Shown here piece after piece: positions 15,947-25,037 of a DNA stretch of 64,000 bases. This DNA comes from Proruminimicrobium sp964487915 (GTDB lineage: Bacteria > Elusimicrobiota > Endomicrobiia > Endomicrobiales > Endomicrobiaceae): positions 186,001 to 250,000 of the forward strand of contig CAZASN010000002.1 of NCBI GenBank assembly GCA_964487915.1, in the 5' to 3' direction. The translations under genes were made by a program, and so were the position numbers. Within the stretch, counting starts at the first letter, position 1. Every line of letters begins with the position of its first letter. Under the pieces are notes generated by a model. That model ran no database searches and was not told where the DNA came from. It was given only the letters and a program-made list of their open reading frames with translations.

Positions 15947-16378
15947 ATGATAGAATACGTAAAGAATAAAGAAAAGCTTCTCGCCGTAATAGTAAGGGCA
16001 AATTACAAACAAAAGGAAGGAATAGAATTTTTTACTCCGGCAGATTCCACCCAGCAGATAGGCTGCGTCTGCCATAAAAAAGGAACGGCTGTCGCCGCCC
16101 ATATGCACAATAAAGTTAAAAGAGAGGTTTTTTATACGCATGAAACTTTGATAATTAAATCGGGAAAAATAAGAGCGGATTTTTATGACGACTGTAAAAA
16201 TTATGTTTCAAGTACGGAACTTGATAAAGGAGACGTAATTCTTTTTACGGAAGGCGGGCACGGTTTTAAATATCTTGAAGATACGCAGCTTATAGAAATA
16301 AAGCAGGGTCCTTATCTTGAAAAAGACGATAAAGTAAGATTCAAAGGTATAGAAGACGAATATATAAAAACAAAATAG
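15947..16378 (+). CDS. Small cupin-fold protein of a sugar-modification cluster
   Basis: 143 residues. A beta-rich pattern with GTAVAAHMHNKVKREVFYTHETLIIKSG-type spacing (kept short here: AAHMHN, ETLIIKSGKIR, LDKGDVILFTEGGHGF) is that of a cupin with possible metal-binding His residues. ACGGAG precedes the ATG. It is 11 nt after the radical SAM gene and 14 nt before the aminotransferase gene, hence operonic. Such cupins in surface-sugar clusters act as isomerases, epimerases or sugar-binding factors; I cannot choose between these. Confidence 0.6.
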   Translation: MIEYVKNKEKLLAVIVRANYKQKEGIEFFTPADSTQQIGCVCHKKGTAVAAHMHNKVKREVFYTHETLIIKSGKIRADFYDDCKNYVSSTELDKGDVILFTEGGHGFKYLEDTQLIEIKQGPYLEKDDKVRFKGIEDEYIKTK

Positions 16379-16392
16379 TTTCGGAGAATTTT

Positions 16393-17535
16393 ATGAAAAA
16401 TAAATTTATTCCGGTTTGTACCGCGTATCTGGCCGGCAATGAAAAAAAATATATTAACGATTGTATTGATACCGGCTGGATATCATCAGCCGGAAAATAT
16501 ATTGTTGAATTTGAAAAAGCATTTGCAAAATACTGCGGCTGCAAATATGCCGTTGCCGTCACAAGCGGCACAACGGCGCTTCATCTTGCGTTAGCGTCTT
16601 TGGGCATTAAAAAGGGCGATGAAGTCATAATTCCTTCTTTTACGATGATTGCCTGCGCGTTTGCGGTTTGTTATACGGGAGCAAAACCGGTTTTTGTGGA
16701 TATTGACGAGAAAACGTGGAATATAGACGTTTCAAAAATTGAAAAAAAAATAACAAAAAAAACAAAAGCGATAATGCCCGTTCATATTTTCGGCAATCCC
16801 TGCAATATGAAAGAAATTATAAGGATTGCAAAAAAATATAAACTGCACATTGTTGAAGACTGCGCCGAAGCTCACGGAGCCGAGTACAACGGGAAAAAAG
16901 TCGGCAGTTTTTCATCCGTAGCGGCGTTTAGTTTTTTCGCCAATAAAAATCTGACTGCAGGCGAAGGCGGAATGGTCGTTACAAACAATAAAAAATATTA
17001 CGATAAATGCAGATATCTGCGAAATATGAGTTATTCTCTTACAAAATCAAGAACGTATGAACATGACGAAATAGGGTTCAATTACAGAATGACTAATTTA
17101 CAGGCTGCAATCGGGCTTGCCCAGACCGAACTTGCCGACAAATACAGGGCAATGAGAATAGAAAACAACAGACTTTATAAAAAATTTCTTTCCGGCGTTA
17201 AAGGAATAATGTTTCAGCAAGACGAAAATAATTCAATTAATGTGCATTGGATGAACGCAATACTTATTGATGCAAAAAAATACGGAAAAACAAAAGACAG
17301 TCTGATGAAGTTTTTAAAAGAAAATAATGTTGATACAAGATTATTATTTACCGGCATGCACAAACAAAAGAGTCTTAAACAATACGGATGTAAAATGACG
17401 GGGAATTATAAAAATACCGAGAAACTTACAAAATCCGGATTATATCTGCCTTCTTCTTCAAATTTGAAATCGGGACAAATAGAATATATTTGTAAACTGA
17501 TGTCATCTTTTGGCGGTAAACTTACTTTTAATTAA
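16393..17535 (+). CDS. DegT/DnrJ/EryC1 family sugar aminotransferase
   Basis: 380 residues, full length for the family. Key blocks are VAVTSGTTALHLALASLGI (phosphate binding), IIPSFTMIACAFA, IVEDCAEAHGAEY (pyridine-N Asp) and SFFANKNLTAGEGG with the PLP-binding Lys. The opening and motif layout are closest to GDP-perosamine synthase-type enzymes, which aminate GDP-4-keto-6-deoxymannose. A GDP-mannose 4,6-dehydratase that would make this substrate is encoded 1.5 kb away on the other strand. The last 33 nt overlap the end of the convergent radical SAM gene. Confidence 0.88.
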   Translation: MKNKFIPVCTAYLAGNEKKYINDCIDTGWISSAGKYIVEFEKAFAKYCGCKYAVAVTSGTTALHLALASLGIKKGDEVIIPSFTMIACAFAVCYTGAKPVFVDIDEKTWNIDVSKIEKKITKKTKAIMPVHIFGNPCNMKEIIRIAKKYKLHIVEDCAEAHGAEYNGKKVGSFSSVAAFSFFANKNLTAGEGGMVVTNNKKYYDKCRYLRNMSYSLTKSRTYEHDEIGFNYRMTNLQAAIGLAQTELADKYRAMRIENNRLYKKFLSGVKGIMFQQDENNSINVHWMNAILIDAKKYGKTKDSLMKFLKENNVDTRLLFTGMHKQKSLKQYGCKMTGNYKNTEKLTKSGLYLPSSSNLKSGQIEYICKLMSSFGGKLTFN

Positions 17536-18987
17536 AGTGAAAAATCCGCGGATTTTTATTTTAAGTTCATCCGTTGTTCTTAAATTAAGTATGGATTTAA
17601 AGATATAGCCGGGTCTTAAAAAAAACCGTTCAAACGCTTTTTGCTGCATATCAAGCAGTTCTTTTCTGGTAAAAAATTCTTCCCAGTAATCAAGATAAAA
17701 ATCTTTTGTAGGATTTTTACAAAAATCCAGCCATCTTTGAGGGTTGATTAAATTTTTCTTAACAGCTTCGTTATAAACCGGAGTCTGCGGATATAATATT
17801 AAAACGCTGAATATAACATAATCGGGATTTAACGAATAACAAAATTCAATGTTTTTTTTGATGTCCGCCGCCGTTTTTTCAAAAGGGAACCCCAGCATAA
17901 AATCCGCAATAATCTTTATTTTAAGTTCTTTGCATATTTTAAAAGCATTTTTAATTTGTTCTACGGTTGTTGATTTGTTGATATATTTAAGACCTTCGTC
18001 GGTGCCTGTCTCAACTCCGAATGAAATCATTCTCAGTCCGGCCTTTTTCGCGATTAAAAGAGACTCTTTTGTAATAATATTGACTCTGCCTCTGAAATCC
18101 CATATAAATTTTAATTTTCTGGCCAAAACCTCATTGGCAAATTCAATAATTCTTTCGGCGGTTATATTAAACATATCATCATAAAAATGAAATTCCTCAA
18201 ACCCCTGCGCCATACAGTCTTCAATTTCATCAACTATGTTTTTTATGCTTCTGGCTCTGTATTTTTTATAAGGGACATCGCACATGATGCAATGATAGGG
18301 GCATCCTCTGCTGCTTATGATTGTCGTAAATTTTTTTGATATGCCGACAATGCTGAAAAATTGAATGTGTGAAAGATATTTTCTTGCGGGAAACGGCAAA
18401 GAATCCAGATTTTCAATATATGCCGGTTTTAAAGATAAATTATATAGAAATCGCGGATCGGGATCGCCGGTTTCTTTAATATTTTTTATTGATTGTTTGG
18501 TATAAACGCCCGTAATATCATCAATTGGTTTATTTTCGCAAAGAGCTTTTGTCAGCTGATAAAATGCATGTTCTCCGTCTCCTATTATTATTGAATCTAT
18601 GCTTTCAAGACCGATAGCTTCTTTTGGAAACGCCATCGGATGGTGTCCGCCCATAGATATGTGCGTGTCGGGATTTATTTCTTTAATCAGTTTTGCGGTT
18701 TTAACGACATCTATTAATGTAATTGAAAAACTTGTAATTCCGGCGACATCCGGCTTTATGCTCTTTATTTTTTCTTTAAGAGCGTCATAACTTATTTTTT
18801 CGGAAACGCAGTCTATTACAAATATTTTATGTTCGGGAGAATATTTTTCCAAATAAGAGGCTATGTAAAGAATCCCGAGAGGCGGGAAATTGCCGAAATC
18901 ATGCGAATCTAAATTTTGTTTCCCGTCAGAATAAGCATATGATTGAATCATATTTTCTACGGGAGGATTTATTAACAAAATTTTCAT
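17503..18987 (-). CDS. B12-binding-domain radical SAM protein (second copy)
   Basis: 494 residues. Cobalamin-binding domain at the N-terminus (FPPLGILYIASYL, VAGITSFSITLID, SMGGHHPMAFP, GDGEHAF), then the radical SAM core with SSRGCPYHCIMCDVP (CxxxCxxC). Later blocks are FHFYDDMFN, SFGVETGTDEGL and DFMLGFPFE. It has the same architecture as the gene at 14571 but is clearly divergent, so it should have a different substrate. It starts right after the gmd stop codon, and its C-terminal codons overlap the convergent aminotransferase gene. Confidence 0.88.
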   Translation of the reverse strand: MKILLINPPVENMIQSYAYSDGKQNLDSHDFGNFPPLGILYIASYLEKYSPEHKIFVIDCVSEKISYDALKEKIKSIKPDVAGITSFSITLIDVVKTAKLIKEINPDTHISMGGHHPMAFPKEAIGLESIDSIIIGDGEHAFYQLTKALCENKPIDDITGVYTKQSIKNIKETGDPDPRFLYNLSLKPAYIENLDSLPFPARKYLSHIQFFSIVGISKKFTTIISSRGCPYHCIMCDVPYKKYRARSIKNIVDEIEDCMAQGFEEFHFYDDMFNITAERIIEFANEVLARKLKFIWDFRGRVNIITKESLLIAKKAGLRMISFGVETGTDEGLKYINKSTTVEQIKNAFKICKELKIKIIADFMLGFPFEKTAADIKKNIEFCYSLNPDYVIFSVLILYPQTPVYNEAVKKNLINPQRWLDFCKNPTKDFYLDYWEEFFTRKELLDMQQKAFERFFLRPGYIFKSILNLRTTDELKIKIRGFFTLIKSKFTAKR

Positions 18988-19974
18988 TTAAAGCGATACC
19001 CCTTCGGATTTCAAATCGGCTTCAAGCATAAGTCTTACGATTTCTTTAAATGATGTTTTAGGTTTCCAGTTAAGAACTTTGCGCGCTTTGGAAGCGTCTC
19101 CGACGAAAAGAGATACATCCCCTTTAGGTCTTAACAGGCGCTGGTCAAGTTTAACGTATTTTTGCCAGTCAAGATTTACCAGAGAAAACGCTTCGGCAAG
19201 AAAATCTTTTACGGAATAAGTCTGGCCAGAAGCGATAATATAATCGTCCGGCTTATCCTGCTGAAGCATCAGCCACATAGCTTCAACGTAATCTTTTGCA
19301 AAGCCCCAATCCCTTTTGGATTCAATGTTGCCAAGATATAAAAAATCCTGTTTTTTCGTTAAAATTTTTGCGATGCTTTTGGTGATTTTTCTTGTGACAA
19401 AATTTTCCGCCCTTCTGGGACTTTCATGGCTGTATAAAATCCCCGAACAATTAAACATGCCGTATGTTGAACGGTAAACGGAAGTCATAAGATAAGCGTA
19501 TAATTTTGATACGCCGTAAGGGTTAACCGGATTTAAACGCGTATTTTCGTTTTGCGGAGTCTCTGCCGGATTTCCGAATATTTCACTGGAACACGCCTGA
19601 AAATATTTTGTTTTAATTTGCGATATATTTATTGCTTCAAGAAGTCTTGTAACTCCCAATCCGGAAACGTCTCCCGTATATTCCGGTATGTCAAAACTTA
19701 CGTAAACCTGGCTTTGCGCGGCAAGATTATAAATTTCATCTGGACGTACTTCTTCAATAACTTTTATAAGGCTCAAAGAATCGGATAAATCGCCGAAATG
19801 AATAAAAAAACGGTCGTTAAATTTGCAATTATCCACAATGTGCCGGACTCTGGCAAGAGTTGAGCAGCTGCTTCTTCGGATAATACCGTGAACTTCATAA
19901 TCTTTTTCCAACAGCAGGTCTGACAGATATGAACCGTCCTGCCCGTTTGCGCCTATTATTAAAGCTTTTTTCAT
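18988..19974 (-). CDS. gmd: GDP-mannose 4,6-dehydratase
   Basis: 328 residues from the ATG at 19974, which has GGAG seven bases upstream; a TTG one codon earlier is less likely. The NADP-binding motif is LIIGANGQDGSYLSDLLLEK. The active site has the Ser/Tyr/Lys set (ACSSEIFG and NPYGVSKLY), plus FSHE-like YSHESPRRAENFVTRKI and NIESKRDWGFAKDYVEAMW, which are typical of Gmd. The enzyme converts GDP-D-mannose to GDP-4-keto-6-deoxymannose. With the DegT aminotransferase this suggests GDP-perosamine or a related amino sugar for surface glycans. Confidence 0.95.
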   Translation of the reverse strand: MKKALIIGANGQDGSYLSDLLLEKDYEVHGIIRRSSCSTLARVRHIVDNCKFNDRFFIHFGDLSDSLSLIKVIEEVRPDEIYNLAAQSQVYVSFDIPEYTGDVSGLGVTRLLEAINISQIKTKYFQACSSEIFGNPAETPQNENTRLNPVNPYGVSKLYAYLMTSVYRSTYGMFNCSGILYSHESPRRAENFVTRKITKSIAKILTKKQDFLYLGNIESKRDWGFAKDYVEAMWLMLQQDKPDDYIIASGQTYSVKDFLAEAFSLVNLDWQKYVKLDQRLLRPKGDVSLFVGDASKARKVLNWKPKTSFKEIVRLMLEADLKSEGVSL

Positions 19975-20013
19975 CAAAAATCTCCGTTAATCAAAACAAA
20001 TTATATAAATTTT

Positions 20014-22212
20014 TTAAATAATTGTTAAGTTTGCGAATTTTGCAATCAGTTTTTTCCATTGTCCGTTTGAAAACAGCACGACAAGTTTAAGATCGTCTCC
20101 CGCTCCCGATTTTTCTATAATTTTCCCGTTCCCGAAAGCCGGATGGGACACAGTTGTTCCGATGGAATAAGGGCTGTCGTCCTTGATTCTTTTAGGTTCG
20201 TCAATATCAATAAAAGTATTTTTTTGTATTTCATTTCCACGCGAAAAGTTTGAGGCATAATTAAAATTTGCGGCAATATTGCGCGCCGAAGTATCCGAAA
20301 GCTGTTCTTTAAATCCGGCTTCAAGCAGAAATCTTGAAGGAACGTTCCATTTTGTTTTGCCGAAAACCGTTCTTTCGGCCGCCCAGCTCATATATAAATT
20401 TTCTTTTGCTCTTGTCATGCCTACGTACATAAGCCTTCTTTCTTCCTGAAGTTCAACCTGGTCGTAGGCCGATTCCCCTATAGGGAATAATCCTTCTTCA
20501 AGCCCGACTATGAATACGTTTTTAAATTCCAGTCCTTTTGCCAGATGAAGAGTCATAAGAGTAACTTTATCAGAAGTATTTTCCCATGAATCAATATCGC
20601 TTACAAGCGCTATCTGTGATAAATACCCCGACAGCGAATTATCGGGAGATCTTCTCTGGAAATCTTCAATTGCGGAAACCAATTCCTGAATGTTTTCAGC
20701 CTTGCTTTTTGCTTCGGGATTATCCGAAAGCTCCAATTCTTTTAAATATCCCGTTTCGGTTATAACCTGTTCAACTATTTCTCTGACTGTTTTAACGGAT
20801 TTTAAATTTATAAAATTTTTTATTAAAATTCTGAAATTATTTAATCCGGTTAAAGAGCTTTTCGTAACGGTATTGGTATCAATAAATTTTATTGCTTCAA
20901 AAAGAGATATTTTTTTTGAGTTGGCAAACTCCTCAAGTTTATCGATGGAAGTTTTTCCTATTCCTCTTTTGGGAATATTTATTATTCTTTTAAAACTTAC
21001 GTTATCGTTCGGATTATGAATAAGTTTTAAATAGGCCATTATGTCTTTTATTTCGGCTCTTTCATAAAATTTCAAAGAACCCACTATTGTATAAGGTATT
21101 CCGTTTCTTCTTAAACCGTCTTCAAGGGCTCTGGACTGGGCGTTTGTCCTGTAAAATACCGCAAAATCCGACAAATTATGATTAAAATTTTCTTTATTGT
21201 CCAAAATCATTCCGGCTATTCTTGCGGCTTCGTCATTTTCGTTTAAACTGCGGAATACCGAAACTTCCCCTTTTTCTCCGTTTTGAGTCCAAATTCTTTT
21301 GTCTACTCTGTCGTTATTGTTTTTTATGACGGACCATGCCATTGAAAGAATTTTCGGAGTCGAACGGTAATTCTCTTCAAGTTTTACGGTTTTGCAGTCC
21401 GGATAGTCTTTTTCAAACTCCAGAATATTGTTGATGTCGGCTCCGCGCCAGGAATAGATGCTTTGGTCGTCGTCGCCCACTACGCATATGTTTTTATGTT
21501 TTTCGGCAAGCATCTGCGTAAGAGTATATTGGGCGTGGTTTGTGTCCTGATATTCGTCGACCAAAATATATTTAAATTTTTCGCGGTATTTTGCAAGAAT
21601 ATCGGCGTGTTCCTGAAGTTTCAAAACGGTCTGCATTATTAGATCGCCGAAATCCAGCGCTCCGTATCTTTCCAGTTTTTCCTGGTATAAACGGTAAATT
21701 TTGGCTATTATCTGCTGGTAAAAATCTCCGTCAGCCAGCGCTTTTGCCTCAACGTCCAAAGGCAGATTCAGTTCGTCTTTCGCGCGGCTTATTCTGTTTA
21801 CGACCCAGCTTGGTTTGTATTTTTTTTCGTCAAGTCCCAGTTCGGTCAGGCATTCTTTTACTACTTTGGCCTGTTCTGCCATATCGTAAATTAAAAAATC
21901 GGGATTTATTCCGAAAGCGGACGCTTCGGCCGAAAGTATATAAGTGCAGAAAGAATGAAAAGTTGATATTCTTACGTCGCCGCCTTTGTCGGGCACGATT
22001 TCTTCTATTCGTTTTTTCATTTCGCCGGCGGCTTTATTTGTAAAAGTAACCGCCAGAATATTATACGGATTAACGCCTTTTGACACCAAATACGCCACAC
22101 GGTGCGTAATTACTCTGGTTTTACCCGTACCCGCGCCTGCAAAAATAATAAGAGGCCCTTCGGTATGCAAGACGGCTTCTTTTTGTGATGGATTTAAATT
22201 TTTCAGTAACAT
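20014..22212 (-). CDS. UvrD/PcrA-type superfamily 1A DNA helicase
   Basis: About 732 residues from the ATG at 22212; an in-frame TTG three codons upstream is an alternative, and neither has a strong Shine-Dalgarno. All SF1A motifs are visible: Q-motif LNPSQKEAV, Walker A FAGAGTGKTRVITHR, Ia VTFTNKAAGEMKKRI, Walker B ILVDEYQDTNHAQY, III VGDDDQSIYSWRGA, IV LEENYRSTPKIL, V VTLMTLHLAKGLEF and VI EERRLMYVGMTRA. The short C-terminal tail carries a Tudor-like segment (GTTVSHPAFGNGKII), as in PcrA. It acts 3'-5' in repair and in clearing replication conflicts. Confidence 0.93.
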   Translation of the reverse strand: MLLKNLNPSQKEAVLHTEGPLIIFAGAGTGKTRVITHRVAYLVSKGVNPYNILAVTFTNKAAGEMKKRIEEIVPDKGGDVRISTFHSFCTYILSAEASAFGINPDFLIYDMAEQAKVVKECLTELGLDEKKYKPSWVVNRISRAKDELNLPLDVEAKALADGDFYQQIIAKIYRLYQEKLERYGALDFGDLIMQTVLKLQEHADILAKYREKFKYILVDEYQDTNHAQYTLTQMLAEKHKNICVVGDDDQSIYSWRGADINNILEFEKDYPDCKTVKLEENYRSTPKILSMAWSVIKNNNDRVDKRIWTQNGEKGEVSVFRSLNENDEAARIAGMILDNKENFNHNLSDFAVFYRTNAQSRALEDGLRRNGIPYTIVGSLKFYERAEIKDIMAYLKLIHNPNDNVSFKRIINIPKRGIGKTSIDKLEEFANSKKISLFEAIKFIDTNTVTKSSLTGLNNFRILIKNFINLKSVKTVREIVEQVITETGYLKELELSDNPEAKSKAENIQELVSAIEDFQRRSPDNSLSGYLSQIALVSDIDSWENTSDKVTLMTLHLAKGLEFKNVFIVGLEEGLFPIGESAYDQVELQEERRLMYVGMTRAKENLYMSWAAERTVFGKTKWNVPSRFLLEAGFKEQLSDTSARNIAANFNYASNFSRGNEIQKNTFIDIDEPKRIKDDSPYSIGTTVSHPAFGNGKIIEKSGAGDDLKLVVLFSNGQWKKLIAKFANLTII

Positions 22213-22362
22213 TGGCTTCAATTTCAGTAAAAGATTTTAGAAAATTCTACTAGTTTTAAGTTTCTTTTACAAGGAAAATTTCGGAGTTAAAAATATTTTT
22301 TGCTATAAAATTATAATTTTGTACAATTAACGTACAAACCATCACGCTTTTGGAGAATTAAA

Positions 22363-23283
22363 ATGAAAATTCTTGTTACCGGCGGCGCCGGTTTTATAGG
22401 CTCAAGCATTGCTGACGCTTTAATATTAAAAAATCATAAAGTTGCTATTGTTGACGATTTATCAACCGGAAATTTGAAAAACATAAATAAAAAAGCGAAA
22501 TTTTATAAATTTTCAATAACCGACGGGCAAAAAATCAACGAGATGTTTAAAAAAGAAAAATTTGACGTTGTAATACACCACGCCGCTCAGCTTGACGTGC
22601 GCAAATCCGTTGAAGACCCTTTGTTTGACGCGGACGTCAATATTAAAGGTTCGCTTAATATTCTTGAGGCCTGCAAAAATACAAAAGTAAAGAAAATAAT
22701 ATTTGCTTCTTCCGGAGGAACAATGTACGGAGAATGTTCAGGAAAAGCTCCGGATGAAAAAACGCCCGCCAATCCGCTGTCTCCTTACGGGGTTGCAAAA
22801 AATTCGGTTGAAAATTATATTAAAAGTTACGGCTCCATATACGGGCTTAAATATACGGTTTTAAGATACGCAAATGTTTACGGGCCTCGGCAGGATCCGC
22901 ACGGAGAAGCCGGAGTAGTGGCGATATTTATAGGCAAAATGCTTAAAAACGAACCCGTAAAAATTTTCGGCGACGGCAGACAGATGCGCGATTACGTTTT
23001 TGTGTCAGACGTAGTTGAAGCCAATCTTCGCGCTCTTACAAAAGGCGAAAATGAAATAATAAATATAGGAACGCAGACCGTATTTTCGGTGAACGCTCTT
23101 GCAAAAGAGATTGCGGCTATAACAAAATACGGTCAAAAACCGGAATATATGCCCAAACGTTCAGGCGAATTATTCAGAAATTTTTTAAATATTTCAAAAG
23201 CCGCAAAAGTATTGGGCTGGAAACCGCGCGTTGATATCAAAACCGGGCTTAAAAAAACGGTTGAATATTTTATAAAAAAATAA
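22363..23283 (+). CDS. NAD-dependent sugar-nucleotide epimerase (UDP-glucose 4-epimerase-like)
   Basis: 306 residues. An N-terminal Rossmann motif (VTGGAGFIGSSIADAL), a Ser-Tyr-Lys active site (ASSGGTMYG, SPYGVAKNS) and the substrate-binding segment RYANVYGPRQDP mark an extended short-chain dehydrogenase. The short length, GGTMYGE and KIFGDGRQMRDYVFVSDV are typical of bacterial GalE-like 4-epimerases of the compact type. It probably supplies UDP-galactose or a related sugar for the envelope. GGAG lies just before the ATG, and a small envelope gene follows in the same direction. Confidence 0.85.
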   Translation: MKILVTGGAGFIGSSIADALILKNHKVAIVDDLSTGNLKNINKKAKFYKFSITDGQKINEMFKKEKFDVVIHHAAQLDVRKSVEDPLFDADVNIKGSLNILEACKNTKVKKIIFASSGGTMYGECSGKAPDEKTPANPLSPYGVAKNSVENYIKSYGSIYGLKYTVLRYANVYGPRQDPHGEAGVVAIFIGKMLKNEPVKIFGDGRQMRDYVFVSDVVEANLRALTKGENEIINIGTQTVFSVNALAKEIAAITKYGQKPEYMPKRSGELFRNFLNISKAAKVLGWKPRVDIKTGLKKTVEYFIKK

Positions 23284-23295
23284 ACGGGAGAAATT

Positions 23296-23883
23296 ATGAA
23301 AATTTTTATTAAATCTGTTTTTTTGTTCGCTTTATTTTTGTTTTGCTCGGCGTATCTTAACGCGGAAACATTTCAGAATATCTGCAAAGACGGAACATTG
23401 CAGGTGGTAATGAAAGCCGTAAAAGAAGGCGGAGACGTCAACGGGCTGACCAAAGATTTACAGACTCCGTTAATGCAGGCAAGCAAGTATAATAATCCCG
23501 AAGTGGTTCAGTTTTTAATAGAAGCCGGAGCCAGAGTCAACGCAAAAGACGAAAAAGGCAGAACTGCCCTGATGTACGCCTGCGAAGAAAACAGAAATGT
23601 TGAAGTCGTTAATGTGTTGATAAGAAAAAATGCCGATGTAAACGCCGCCGATAACGAAGGCAAAACGGCTTTGATGTACGCGTGCGGAAGCAATCCGAAT
23701 ATTAAAATAACGGCAGCTTTGGTTGAAGCCGGAGCCGATGTGAAGGCAAAAACAAAAACAGGCTTAAAACCTCTTGATTATGCCGAAAAAAATGAAAATA
23801 AAAAATCGGCGGCATTGATAAAAACGATATTATTGCAGGCAGGAGCCGCTTCTCAGGATTTATCCGATTTGGAAAAAATATGA
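23296..23883 (+). CDS. Secreted ankyrin-repeat protein
   Basis: 195 residues with a signal peptide (cleavage near LNAE, residue 24). Three to four ankyrin repeats follow: TPLMQASKYNNPEVVQFLIE, TALMYACEENRNVEVVNVL, TALMYACGSNPNIKITAALV and a degenerate LKPLDYAEKNENKK. The repeats are the 33-residue type with a strict TALMYAC core. It is probably a periplasmic protein-binding factor; the partner is unknown. The stop overlaps the dprA start by ATGA, so the two genes are translationally coupled. Confidence 0.85.
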   Translation: MKIFIKSVFLFALFLFCSAYLNAETFQNICKDGTLQVVMKAVKEGGDVNGLTKDLQTPLMQASKYNNPEVVQFLIEAGARVNAKDEKGRTALMYACEENRNVEVVNVLIRKNADVNAADNEGKTALMYACGSNPNIKITAALVEAGADVKAKTKTGLKPLDYAEKNENKKSAALIKTILLQAGAASQDLSDLEKI

Positions 23884-24998
23884 CACCCGAACAGTCGGCA
23901 ATAGTACAGTTGAATATGGTCTCGGAAATAAGCCCCAAAAAACTTATTTCTTTAATAAGTTGTTTCGGCGGCGCTGTTAACGTATTGAACGCCGGCGTTG
24001 ACGAACTTAAAAAAACAGGCAATTTAACCGAAAAGGCCGCGGCCGCAATAAAAAAAATTTCGGATTCCGGCGCAATTGACGAAGAAATCGGCCTTGCCGA
24101 AAAAAATAACGTAAAAATTACAACCTATATAGATCCGGAATATCCGGCTCAGCTTAAAGATATATGCGATTTCCCGCCTGTTCTGTATATTAAAGGAACA
24201 TTAAAAAAAAACGATAATATTTCGGTTGCCGTCGTCGGTTCAAGAAGACCCACAAATTACGGAATATCGGTTACAAATCATTTTTGCCGGTATTTCGCGC
24301 AAAACAATATCTGCGTGATATCAGGACTTGCAAGAGGAATTGATACGGAAGCGCACCGTTCGGCATTAAAAAACAACGGAAGAACAATCGCGGTGCTGGG
24401 CAACGGACTTCTTCATTATTATCCCCCCGAAAACAGAAAACTTCAGGATCAAATAGGCGCGGATAATGTTTTAATAAGCGAATTTCCAATGAGACAGAAA
24501 CCGGATAAAGCGTCTTTCCCGAGAAGAAACAGAATTATAGCAGGTCTTTCAATGGCGGCGGTCGTAACCGAAGCCGCTCTTGAAAGCGGAGCCGTGATTA
24601 CGGCAAAATTGAGCTTGGATTACGGAAGAGACGTTTTTGCGGTGCCGGGTTCGGTTTTTTCAAATTATTCAAAAGGGCCGAACAGTCTTATAAAAGACGG
24701 ATGTCTGATAGCTTTAAACCCCGAGGACGTCGTTGAGTCCATGCATTCTTTATCCTTATGGGTGCGCAGGCAAAAGAAAGAAAAAAAATTGACAACGAAA
24801 AATATAAATGATATTACTAACACTCGCAATTTGGCAGTTTTGAAACTTATAGAATCGGCAATTGACGGAATGTCGGTTGACGCTTTAAGCGAAAGCATGA
24901 AAATAGACATACCGGAACTGGCTGTTATTTTGACCGAGTTGGAACTCGACGGATTTATAAGAGCGGTGCCGGGCCAGTTATATATAAGAAACAGATAG
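23880..24998 (+). CDS. dprA: DNA-processing protein DprA (Smf)
   Basis: 372 residues. A helical N-terminal SAM-like part is followed by the Rossmann core. Signature stretches are YPAQLKDICDFPPVLYIKG, VVGSRRPTNYG, ISGLARGIDTEAHRSAL, AVLGNGLLHYYPPENRKL and FPRRNRIIAGLS. A C-terminal winged helix (VDALSESMKIDIPELAVIL) is present. DprA loads RecA on incoming single-stranded DNA during transformation. No other competence gene is visible in the window. The gene is coupled by a 4-nt overlap to the ankyrin gene. Confidence 0.93.
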   Translation: MTPEQSAIVQLNMVSEISPKKLISLISCFGGAVNVLNAGVDELKKTGNLTEKAAAAIKKISDSGAIDEEIGLAEKNNVKITTYIDPEYPAQLKDICDFPPVLYIKGTLKKNDNISVAVVGSRRPTNYGISVTNHFCRYFAQNNICVISGLARGIDTEAHRSALKNNGRTIAVLGNGLLHYYPPENRKLQDQIGADNVLISEFPMRQKPDKASFPRRNRIIAGLSMAAVVTEAALESGAVITAKLSLDYGRDVFAVPGSVFSNYSKGPNSLIKDGCLIALNPEDVVESMHSLSLWVRRQKKEKKLTTKNINDITNTRNLAVLKLIESAIDGMSVDALSESMKIDIPELAVILTELELDGFIRAVPGQLYIRNR

Positions 24999-25037
24999 AA
25001 CCCGTAAATTTTTTGCTGTTTCTTTATTGGAGTTAAA

